A stretch of 64,000 nt of DNA from Anthopleura xanthogrammica (Eukaryota; Cnidaria; Anthozoa; Actiniaria; Actiniidae): contig OZ025207.1 of the NCBI GenBank assembly GCA_964019055.1, positions 12,709,357 to 12,773,356 on the forward strand, in the 5' to 3' direction. The notes beneath the pieces were generated by a model. It saw only the letters and a list, made by a program, of their open reading frames with translations, was not told where the DNA came from and ran no database searches. Made by a program: the position numbers and the translations under genes. The first letter of the stretch is position 1, and each line of letters begins with the position of its first letter. Positions 14,516-26,500 of this stretch are shown here, in pieces.

Positions 14516-17500
14516 ACTGGCTGGCAAAACCTTGGATTGAAAAAGCTATTTGTTCTTTCTACGATAAAGATACGCCTCAACCGAAATTTGCGAGAGCTCA
14601 AATAATTCAGGTAACGTCCATGGAAATTAAATATGGTGAATAATTTTGTAAATTTTCTTGGGTTTAAAACTATAGAAATTCCCGCCAAATTTGAAGTTTG
14701 TGGTTAGTTTGACATGACATTTAATCTTGCTGAATAGCGTTTTTATTTTATTTTTTATTGTGCTGTAGTTCAACAAGGTTCCCAGTGAAAACAATGCATC
14801 CGCCGAGGCTCTGCTCAGCGACAAATGGATGTACGCTAAAGCAATTTTCACTCCGCAAGCCATTGAAGAATTTGAAAAGTAAGGATAAATTGCGTTGTAA
14901 GCTTACGAGCTCAGTTGAATAGTGAAGTTAAAACAGACGTTTGATATAATAAACTTGCTGGTAAAAAAAAAGATCGAAGACCATACTTACTGGTAAAAAA
15001 ATATCAGTTCCATGGTAGGGTTTATAGATTTTTTCACCCTTCACTTTAGTAGATGTGATGTTGATAAACATTGTCTTTATCATGCAAATGTACCTACCAA
15101 CCTCACATTCTTGATGTTGCACCTTGCTTTGTTTAATGAACCAATCCGTCTCCAGATGGTACTAGCCTTTTTATAGCACTTTATAATCCAGACAACTTCA
15201 AACGGTAAACTTCCCCCCTTATTTTGGCTTCCTTTTATCCATGAAGATAAACAAATTTATACAATACAGGGCTAAAAGTGATAGTCTCATAAATGGCCAG
15301 ACATGCAGATGACTGGCCACATTGGACTGGTAAACATATGACCATTCATTGTGATCGGCCAAGAGGTATTCACAAGCCAAGTTTGACCAAACATTGGCTG
15401 ATGATTGACCCTTATTTCTATCCCTTTGGAAATGTGATTTAGTAAAAAATTTTTTGATGGAAGCGAAAGACAGTACAATATATCAATCTTGATATCATTG
15501 TGGTCACAGAAATGAGAGACGTGCTTGATAATTTTGAATCTTTACGCACAAATCAGGTAGTGAAATGATGATACTGTAGCTTAACAAGTATTACTCTATC
15601 GGTGGTGTGCATCCTTTACTTATTTACTGAGGCAATAGAGCAGATTTCGTATGAGTGAAAAGTCATGGTAAACGGCAAATTTACAGATTGGCACGGACAC
15701 AGCACCAAATGTTTATACACGTACGGCATGGCACTGATATGGTCACGGCAAGGCGCGGTCAGTGCCATTAGTTTTTTACAGTCTAATACGAATACGAAAA
15801 CTGCTCCAAAATAACAAAACATGTGTCCGCCAATGATGTTTGTTAACATAAGAAATTGAAGAGGTCACATGTTAATCAGTCCATGTGTCATCATATCTTG
15901 ATGCGAAAGACTCTACTTCACTTTAATGTACTTGGTTTAAAGGTTTTCTTCTCGGGTCTTTACAGTGCTTTCCAATCACATGTGTGAATCGCTGTCACGA
16001 CCAAATAAGGTTTTGGTGGACGTCAATCAAAGTGTTTCTATGACATTGTTGGAAAACACAAAGTTATCAAGGCACGTGTCACATGGAATTTGTGGAAATG
16101 CCTTGATTGAAGCCGACAGCAAATTTTCCGATTTCGCACATGTGATTGGGAAGTGCTATAACCAACTCTGTCTCGCTCATTCTACTGCACTCTTCTCTCT
16201 CACCTCCCTGCACTTAATTAGTATAAATGACATAGCTAACATCATCACACTGGACATTGAGTAGATTTTTTTTAGCCCTAAACTTCATTCATTGTAATTC
16301 TAAAGCATAATAATTATATAAAGCATAGTAATTATTACTGTAAGTGAAGATGTAGCCCTGGAACAAACCATACTAATAACTAGGTATTATAAATTTGCAC
16401 TCTGTTACGCAAAAATGTCCAAGGTTATGTGAATATTGGTCTGACCATCAAACCAATATTCATCTATCAGCAGAAGGATAGAACATGTTTTCATATTGTG
16501 TGCTTACAGATGTAAATGATGATTATTCTGACTAAGCATTATTGGATTCGTACTTAGTATATAAGCCTATTACCACCTTCAGAGGAACATCAAACAAAAA
16601 TAACAGATCTCTTACCCCCATTTTCATAATTTCGTGACCAACACAGCCCAAGATGTCTGGGTTTTTGATTGCTGCTGATCAAAAATTTACTAGCTCAGAC
16701 TGTTGAAAATTTGATTGCCGGAAGCCAGAAACTCAGATGACTCGAATTATAGCTACAATCATTGACAAAAGTCTTGGCACGATATATAACGTTTTTTTAA
16801 TACAGAGATGCAGCATGTAATAATCAGAACATAACCCCCCACCCCCCCCCCCAGTTCAACATTGGGTGATAAAGATCTGTCTCTTTTGAAAAGTTTTGGA
16901 GTGGCAGGGGACAGGGCAACCCAGCCAACACCTTAACATTGAATTGGGGGAGGGGGTTTAGTAATGTAGTGCTTTTTGAGAGGGAGAAGATTGCCATGAA
17001 ATATTTTTATTACACATTTACAGAGCTGTAGGGTCGATATCCGTGAAATAAAGCTGTGAATAAAAACCATATCAGTGAAGTGATACGATATCACTTCACG
17101 GCAAACTGTCCAATAAATCTCGCGATATATAATAATATATAATCGACCCTTAATGTGTAATAAACAAATTATTACATGTTAAGAGCTGATATCATTTTTA
17201 TTCATGAGTTTCCCGTCATATCGCTCACTCGTTCGCGGACTTGCTTGTTCGCGATATGACGGGAAACTCGTGAATAAAAACAATATCAGGCTCTTAACAT
17301 GTGATAATCTCTATGTAGTGTGCCAACATGTTTTGGTAGGGATTGTAGTTGTCTTGGTTTCATAATTATGAGAATGTGTGTAAACTCTGGTGTAATGCTT
17401 TCCCTTTCTCTTGAGTTTAAGATGTTTTGTTTGAGTTGTATCATTATTCATTTGTCTTCTCATGTGCAAGTATTAAACAAAGAAATGATACTCTAGGGAA

Positions 17501-20500
17501 TGACGATGGTCTGAAATGGAAAAACATTATGCTCAAACTAAAAAGGTCTATTGTAAATTAGAAAAAACCTACTAATGGTCTATCACCAATCGAGCCCTGT
17601 GATTGGCTGAGCTACTAGGGGTCTATTAGTGATAGACCTCTAGTAGCGAAAAGCGCCGGTTTTGAAAACGAAAAAAAATATATATTTAAAGCCAAATCCA
17701 AAACTTTTTGCATCCTTTTATTGGACCGATTAGTAGGTTTTCACTAAAACAATTAGACCTCTCGCCCTCATGGCCTACGAGTCAATAGCCCATTCGGCCT
17801 TTGGCCTCATGGGCTATTGACTCGTAGACCATTCGGACTCAAGGACTAATTGTTAAATATATTTTTTGTTGTTTTTTAGATCACCACTCAATATGTGTGA
17901 ATTTTCCATGTGTGACATCAAAGGAGGTCTTATATTTTTGAAAGACTACAGAGTCGTACCACAAGTGAATTATGCAAAGGTAGGAGTGCAAGTCAGTGAC
18001 TGAATCTTGTACAGTTTTTTATATTTTTGGTAATCTCTGCAGGGCTTGAAATAACAGCTGGTCATATGCCAGTCAAGATATTTTTGACCGGTCATTGCCA
18101 ATTTTAGGACCGTCAAAGATGATTAATAATTTAACAATGGTAATTTTCCATAAATTAATAATTTTCACTGTGGAAAGGTTTGCAAACACATGCGTTTGAT
18201 AGCCTCAATACTTAAGTTTATAACGTTTCACTAAAATCAATTTAATCGCTATTATTGGGGACCTAAACTTAACTGCAGATTTTAATGAAAAACATAGAAG
18301 CATACTTAGTAAATGTACTACTGATTAGCAGAAATGTCACCGGTCAATACATCCATTCCAAACCATATTGGACCGGTCAAGTACCAAATTTAGCCAGACA
18401 TTGACCATTGACTGGCTGTTATTTCGAGCCCTGCTCTGGTTTTCCCTCTCTACAAAACTTACATCTCTTCCAAATTCTGATTTAAAATTTTATTGATTCA
18501 CTGAAGCAACTTTGGGCTAATCCAAGTCAGGTCACGGCTAACTTACTGGAATTAAATAGTTTGTTAGGTTTTGTAGAGGGAGGAAAACTAGAGAACCGGG
18601 TGGCAAAAAACCCTTGAATCAAGGGAGAGAACTAACCAATCTACTCACATATGATGCTGAGTTCAGGAATCGAACCTGAGACCCCAAGGGGGGAGAGGGA
18701 AGTGCAATACCAATATTCCATCGTTAATTCTGATGATTTGACAATGGAATTATGGCCATAGGAAGCAAGGGTGGCATGGTGTGTAGGTTCTCACCTCTCA
18801 GTGCTATGCTCTGAGGTTCGATCCCCGGGCTTGGCACCTTAAGTGAGTTGAGTTTGTTGGTTCTCTCCCTTGCTTTGAGGGTTTTTCTCCGGGTTCTATC
18901 ATTTTGCTTCCCTAATTCGATCTGTGCTGTCCTCTGTGGTCAGACATGAGTCATATGGTTGCTGCCTTTGGAGTCTTTGTATGCCTTTGACTCGGCCACA
19001 TTGAGCTGCGTCCTTCAAAATTCAGCTATTAGAGCTGCAAGAAAAGAAGGCTAGCTATTTTCAGCAATCGGTGTGTGTTCCATGCTGTATTTTAAAAACA
19101 CATTTTAGCTTGTCCAATGTAGCAACAGTAACTAGGGAGGTAGAACAATGAATTCAGGATCGGTGTATCACACACATGAAATTATACAATTTTCTGTTGC
19201 GATAAAATAAGTGTAAACTTCCAAGTACTGTACCTATGGAATGTCATGGAAATGCCTTGATTGATGCCCATCATAAACTACTTTGTTGCAACAGCCAATT
19301 GTACGATTTTGTGCATTTGACTGGAAAGCACTGACAAGTGACATTTAGGCAAAATTTGTCTGGATCAATGTGGGATCTTTTTTCATGATCTGCCAACAAT
19401 GTCAGCATGTGATTTTTTGAGTTGGATGAATGTTAGATGATGTTTGATTTCTAACATGTCATTTGACATCACAGCAGCATTTCTGATGTTGGCATTGTTT
19501 GACATTGTTCACAGACATTCATTCCACGTTTACACACTTTTGATAAAATGTCCTGTCAAATTGTTGGAAATATCAGGTTCATTCGTTCATCATGCATATT
19601 TTTCACAACATAGTAACATGCCAACATTGTTCCAACAAAACTCAGTTGAATGATGGATGATTGTCATGGAACATTTGTCAGGGCCTTAAGTCAGTCTTGT
19701 AGAATTTTTGAAACATGGTCGAACTAATACATTATCAGTATCTATTAATGCTATTCTTATTCCAGGGAGTGTGGGAACATTTGTTGATCGTCAACAAGTT
19801 CAAATTTCAAGGCAGTGAAAAAAGCTCTCAATTTGGTTCAGAGCTCATCAACAGTGCTGCCCATTCACCCTTCCAAGTGAGAATAAAGAAACACTTCCAG
19901 CTCAAGCAGCTTGTACAACTTCTTCAACGGGACAAGAATAAAAGGAAACTAACTCTGGATGATAACAAGGCATTTGATATCAAAGCCATAACAGACTCCT
20001 TTGTTGAAAGGCATCAATTTATGTTTATTCCTGATGATCAGCGGAAACTACTGGACGAAATACCAGGTAAAGTAATTTAGAGTTAGTCATTTCTGTGCTG
20101 TGGCTGAACATTTATGGCAGAGCATCCACTGGCTAAGCTGTATATATGAAACACCAAATTTCATTCCACAAAATATAATTATCTGAAGTGAGGTTTGCTA
20201 CATTGTAGTGGCTTGAACGTCAATCACGGAGATAATTTATTCATCCCACATGAAGTTTGAACCGACTTTGAGCTGCAACCCGGAAGTGTAAAAAACTAAC
20301 AAAATTCCGGCCAAAAACGTTTTCAAAGTGCCTTAGAAAATTAGTTTTACATGTGAGAAAACAGTAGCTTAACGAATTTTGATATCAAACACCAAATTTC
20401 AGTGTGAAAAAAATATATTTATCTGAAGTGAGGTTTGCTACATTGTAGTGGCTTGAACGTCACTCACAGAGATAATTTATTCATCCACATGGAGTTTGAA

Positions 20501-23500
20501 CCGACTTTGAGCTGCAACCCGGAAGTGTAAAAAACTAATATATTCCTGCCAAAAACGTTTTCAAAATGCCTTAGAAAATTAGTTTAATATGTGAGAAAGC
20601 ACTTGCTTAACGAATTTTGATATCAAACATCAAATTTCAGTGTGAAAAAAAAAATTTTATCTGAAGTGACCTTTGGTACATTGTAGTTGCTTGAACGTCA
20701 CTCACAGAGATAATTTATTCATCCCACATGAAGTTTGAACCGACTTTGAGCTGCAACCCGGAAGTGTAAAAAACTAATAATATTCCTGCCAAAAACGTTT
20801 TCAAAATGCTTTTGAAAATTAGTTTAATAGGTAAGAAAGCATATGCTTAACGAATTTTGATATCAAACACCAAATTTCAGTGTGAAAAAAATATATTTAT
20901 CTGAAGTAAGGTTTGCTACATTGTAGTGGCTTGAACGTCACTCAAAAAGATAATTTATTCATCCACATGAAGTTTGAGCCGCCTTTGAGCTGCAACCCGG
21001 AAGTGCAGAAAACTAACAAAATTCCTGCCAAAAACGTTTTCAAAATGCCTTAGAAAATTAGTTTAATATGTGAGAAAGCAGTTGCTTAACGAATTTTGAT
21101 ATCAAACACCAAATTTCAGTGTGAAAAAAAAATATTTATCTGAAGTGAGGTTTGCTACATTGTAGTGGCTTGAACGTCACTCAAAAAGATAATTTATTCA
21201 TCCCACATGAAGTTTGAACCGACTTTGAGCTGCAACCCGGAAGTGTAAAAAACTAATAATATTCCTGCCAAAAACGTTTCCAAAATGCTTTTGAAAATTA
21301 GTTTAATAGGTAAGAAAGCATATGCTTAACGAATTTTGATATCAAACACCAAATTTCAGTGTGAAAATTTTTTTTTTTATCTGAAGTGAGGTTTGCTACA
21401 TTGTAGTGGCTTGAACGTCACTCACAGAGATAATTTATTCATCCCACATGAAGTTTGAACCGACTTTGAGCTGCAACCCGGAAGTGCAGAAAACTAACTA
21501 TATTCCTGCCAAAAACGTTTTCAAAATGCCTTGGAAAATAGTTTAATATGTGAGAAAGATGTTGCTTAACGAATTTTGATATCAAACACCAAATTTCAGT
21601 GTGAACAAAATATATTTATCTGAAGTGACCTTTGGGATGAACGTCACTCACCGAGATAATTTATTCATCCCACATGAAGTTTGAACCGACTTTGAGCTGC
21701 AACCCGGAAGTGTAAAAAACTAATAATATTCCTGCCAAAAACGTTTCCAAAATGCCTTAGAAAATTAGTTTTACATGTGAGGAAGCAGTAGCTTAACGAA
21801 TTTTGATATCAAACACCAAATTTCAGTGTAAACAAAATATATTTATCTGAAGTGACCTTTGGTACATTGTAGTGGCTTGAACGTCACTCACAGAGATAAT
21901 TTATTCATCCACATGGAGTTTGAGCCGACTTTGAGCTGAAACCCGGAAGTGCAGAAAACTATTACATTCCTGTCAAAAACGTTTTCAAAATGCCTTAGAA
22001 AATTAGTTTAATAGGTTAGAAACATGTTGCTTAACGAATTTTGATATCAAACACCAAATTTCAGTGTGAAAAAAATATATTTATCTGAGGTGAGGTTTGC
22101 TACATTGTAGTGGCTTGAACGTCACTCACAGAGATAATTTATTCATCCCACATGAAGTTTGAACCAACTTTGAGCTGCAACCCGGAAGTGCAGAAAAATA
22201 ACTATATTCCTGCCACAAACGTTTTCAAAATGCCTTAGAAAATTAGTTTAATAGGTTAGAAAGATGTTGCTTAACGAATTTTGATATCAAACACCAAATT
22301 TCAGTGTGAAAAAAATATATTTATCTGAAGTGAGGTTTGCTACATTGTAGTGGCTTGAACGTCACTCACAGAGATAATTTATTCATCCCACATGAAGTTT
22401 GAACCGACTTTGAGCTGCAACCCGGAAGTGTAAAAAACTAACAAAATTCCTGCCAAAAACGTTTTCAAAATGCCTTAGAAAATTAGTTTTACATGTGAGG
22501 AAGCAGTAGCTTAACGAATTTTGATATCAAACACCAAATTTCAGTGTAAACAAAATATATTTATCTGAAGTGACCTTTGGTACATTGTAGTGGCTTGAAC
22601 GTCACTCACAGAGATAATTTATTCATCCACATGGAGTTTGAGCCGACTTTGAGCTGAAACCCGGAAGTGCAGAAAACTATTACATTCCTGTCAAAAACGT
22701 TTTCAAAATGCCTTAGAAAATTAGTTTAATAGGTTAGAAACATGTTGCTTAAGGAATTTTGATATCAAACACCAAATTTCAGTGTGAAAAAAAAATATTT
22801 ATCTGAGGTGAGGTTTGCTACATTGTAGTGGCTTGAACGTCACTCACCGAGATAATTTATTCATCCACATGGAGTTTGAACCAACTTTGAGCTGCAACCC
22901 GGAAGTGCAGAAAAATAACTATATTCCTGCCACAAACGTTTTCAAAATGCCTTAGAAAATTAGTTTAATAGGTTAGAAAGATGTTGCTTAACGAATTTTG
23001 ATATCAAACACCAAATTTCAGTGTGAAAAAAATATATTTATCTGAAGTGAGGTTTGCTACATTGTAGTGGCTTGAACGCCACTCAAAAAGATAATTTATT
23101 CATCCCACATGAAGTTTGAACCGACTTTGAGCTGCAACCCGGAAGTGTAAAAAACTAATATATTTCTGCCAAAAACGTTTTCAAAATGCTTTTGAAAATT
23201 AGTTTAATATGTGAGAAAGCAGTTGCTTAACGAATTTTGATATCAAACACCAAATTTCAGTGTGAACAAAATATATTTATCTGAAGTGACCTTTGGGATG
23301 AACGTCACTCACCGAGATAATTTATTCATCCCACATGAAGTTTGAACCGACTTTGAGCTGCAACCCGGAAGTGTAAAAAACTAATAATATTCCTGCCAAA
23401 AACGTTTCCAAAATGCCTTAGAAAATTAGTTTTACATGTGAGGAAGCAGTAGCTTAACGAATTTTGATATCAAACACCAAATTTCAGTGTAAACAAAATA

Positions 23501-26500
23501 TATTTATCTGAAGTGACCTTTGGTACATTGTAGTGGCTTGAACGTCACTCACAGAGATAATTTATTCATCCACATGGAGTTTGAGCCGACTTTGAGCTGA
23601 AACCCGGAAGTGCAGAAAACTATTACATTCCTGTCAAAAACGTTTTCAAAATGCCTTAGAAAATTAGTTTAATAGGTTAGAAACATGTTGCTTAACGAAT
23701 TTTGATATCAAACACCAAATTTCAGTGTGAAAAAAATATATTTATCTGAGGTGAGGTTTGCTACATTGTAGTGGCTTGAACGTCACTCACAGAGATAATT
23801 TATTCATCCCACATGAAGTTTGAACCAACTTTGAGCTGCAACCCGGAAGTGCAGAAAAATAACTATATTCCTGCCACAAACGTTTTCAAAATGCCTTAGA
23901 AAATTAGTTTAATAGGTTAGAAAGATGTTGCTTAACGAATTTTGATATCAAACACCAAATTTCAGTGTGAAAAAAATATATTTATCTGAAGTGAGGTTTG
24001 CTACATTGTAGTGGCTTGAACGTCACTCACAGAGATAATTTATTCATCCCACATGAAGTTTGAACCGACTTTGAGCTGCAACCCGGAAGTGTAAAAAACT
24101 AACAAAATTCCTGCCAAAAACGTTTTCAAAATGCCTTAGAAAATTAGTTTTACATGTGAGGAAGCAGTAGCTTAACGAATTTTGATATCAAACACCAAAT
24201 TTCAGTGTAAACAAAATATATTTATCTGAAGTGACCTTTGGTACATTGTAGTGGCTTGAACGTCACTCACAGAGATAATTTATTCATCCACATGGAGTTT
24301 GAGCCGACTTTGAGCTGAAACCCGGAAGTGCAGAAAACTATTACATTCCTGTCAAAAACGTTTTCAAAATGCCTTAGAAAATTAGTTTAATAGGTTAGAA
24401 ACATGTTGCTTAAGGAATTTTGATATCAAACACCAAATTTCAGTGTGAAAAAAAAATATTTATCTGAGGTGAGGTTTGCTACATTGTAGTGGCTTGAACG
24501 TCACTCACCGAGATAATTTATTCATCCACATGGAGTTTGAACCAACTTTGAGCTGCAACCCGGAAGTGCAGAAAAATAACTATATTCCTGCCACAAACGT
24601 TTTCAAAATGCCTTAGAAAATTAGTTTAATATGTGAGAAAGCAGTTGCTTAACGAATTTTGATATCAAACACCTAATTTCAGTGTGAAATTTTTTTTTTT
24701 AATCTGAAGTGAGGTTTGCTACATTGTAGTGGCTTGAACGTCACTCACAGAGATAATTTATTCATCCCACATGAAGTTTGAACCGACTTTGAGCTGCAAC
24801 CCGGAAGTGCAAAAAACTAATATATTTCTGCGAAAAACGTTTTCAAAATGCCTTAGAAAATTAGTTTAATATGTGAGAAAGCAGTTGCTTAACGAATTTT
24901 GATATCAAACACCAAATTTCAGTGTGAACAAAATATATTTATCTGAAGTGACCTTGTGTACATTGTAGTGGCTTGAACGTCACTCACAGAGATAATTTAT
25001 TCATCCCACATGAAGTTTGAACCGACTTTGAGCTGCAACCCGGAAGTGTAAAAAACTAACAAAATTCCTGCCAAAAACGTTTTCAAAATGCCTTAGAAAA
25101 TTAGTTTTACATGTGAGGAAGCAGTAGCTTAACGAATTTTGATATCAAACACCAAATTTCAGTGTAAACAAAATATATTTATCTGAAGTGACCTTTGGTA
25201 CATTGTAGTGGCTTGAACGTCACTCACAGAGATAATTTATTCATCCACATGGAGTTTGAGCCGACTTTGAGCTGAAACCCGGAAGTGCAGAAAACTATTA
25301 CATTCCTGCCAAAAACGTTTTCAAAATGCCTTAGAAAATTAGTTTAATAGGTTAGAAACATGTTGCTTAAGGAATTTTGATATCAAACACCAAATTTCAG
25401 TGTGAAAAAAATATATTTATCTGAGGTGAGGTTTGCTACATTGTAGTGGCTTGAACGTCACTCACCGAGATAATTTATTCATCCACATGGAGTTTGAACC
25501 AACTTTGAGCTGCAACCCGGAAGTGCAGAAAAATAACTATATTCCTGCCACAAACGTTTTCAAAATGCCTTAGAAAATTAGTTTAATAGGTTAGAAAGAT
25601 GTTGCTTAACGATTTTTGATATCAAACACCAAATTTCAGTGTGAAAAAAATATATTTATCTGAAGTGACCTTTGGTACATTGTAATTGTAGTTGCTTGAA
25701 CGTCACTCACAGAGATAATTTATTCATTCACATGGAGTTTGAGCCGACTTTGAGCTGCAACCCGGAAGTGCAGAAAACTAACAAAATTCCTGCAAAAAAC
25801 GTTTTCAAAATGCCTTAGAAAATTAGTTTTACATGTGAGAAAGCAGTTGCTTAATGAATTTTGATATCAAACACCAAATTTCAGTGTGAACAAAATATAT
25901 TTATCTGAAGTGAGGTTTGCTACATTGTAGTGGCTTGAACGTCACTCACAGAGATAGTTTATTCATCACACATGAATTTTGTACTGACAGTACTATCCCA
26001 AGTGCCTTTGTGTGCTTATAGTTTTCTTTGGTTTCAACCCCCGGTTTATGTGCATCTTTTTGTGATGATATTTCTACTATTACTAATAATAATAATACTA
26101 AGGTGTTGCTTTAGCATTTAATGAAGACATGTTCGACTAATTTGGCAAATAAAAGTAGCCAGCTGTGTGATCTGTGCTGAACCTAAATTAATCAAAATTA
26201 CTCCATTATTTTGACGAATATATCTTAATTTCTCGAAGGATTTACCAAATAGATATCGCTATAAGGTATGACATACACTCTACTTAAGTACAATTGATTT
26301 TTCAATTTCGAAAATATTCATTTCAGCTATTTAAATGGCAAAAAGTTATATCTCATTCGCAATGCATGATGGGATAGTACTGGATCCTCCATTCGTACGG
26401 GGCGTAATAGAGCTGTCAAGTTGTGACGTATTTCCGGGTCCAACTACTCAAAAATACCGCTAAAATAAAGCGAAAACGTACTAATAATTTAACCTCCACT

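Larger units (their letters stand above)
14879..17879 (+). other. ACD-like intron 2
   Basis: Holds the end of the segmental duplication (near 15350), then unique AT-rich DNA, a C-tract near 16837-16852, two related palindromes (17010-17320), a MITE family 2 relic and a strong hairpin just before exon 3. A 99-codon frame at 15965-16264 has no recognisable product. Part of it (about 16080-16165) resembles 19240-19335 in the next intron. Confidence 0.6.
17980..19765 (+). other. ACD-like intron 3
   Basis: Carries two SINE-like elements in opposite orientation (18490-18690, 18769-18960) and a stretch at 19230-19340 related to intron 2 sequence near 16080. Around 18050 and 18350-18420 there are inverted copies of a 'gaccggtca' / 'tgaccggtc' repeat (another foldback, roughly 18045-18435). 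No gene is seen. Confidence 0.55.

Noticed and set aside
15965..16264. 99-residue plus-strand frame in ACD intron 2
   Set aside because: Overlaps a stretch related to 19240-19335 where the frame is not conserved; no recognisable domain.
18780..18850. Possible tRNA gene (A-box and B-box-like motifs)
   Set aside because: Acceptor and anticodon stems do not close; the flanks match the dispersed SINE body, so it is a tRNA-derived SINE head.
20181..25975. Satellite considered as a CRISPR-like array
   Set aside because: Monomers are contiguous 239-bp repeats with no unique spacers, inside a spliced eukaryotic intron.
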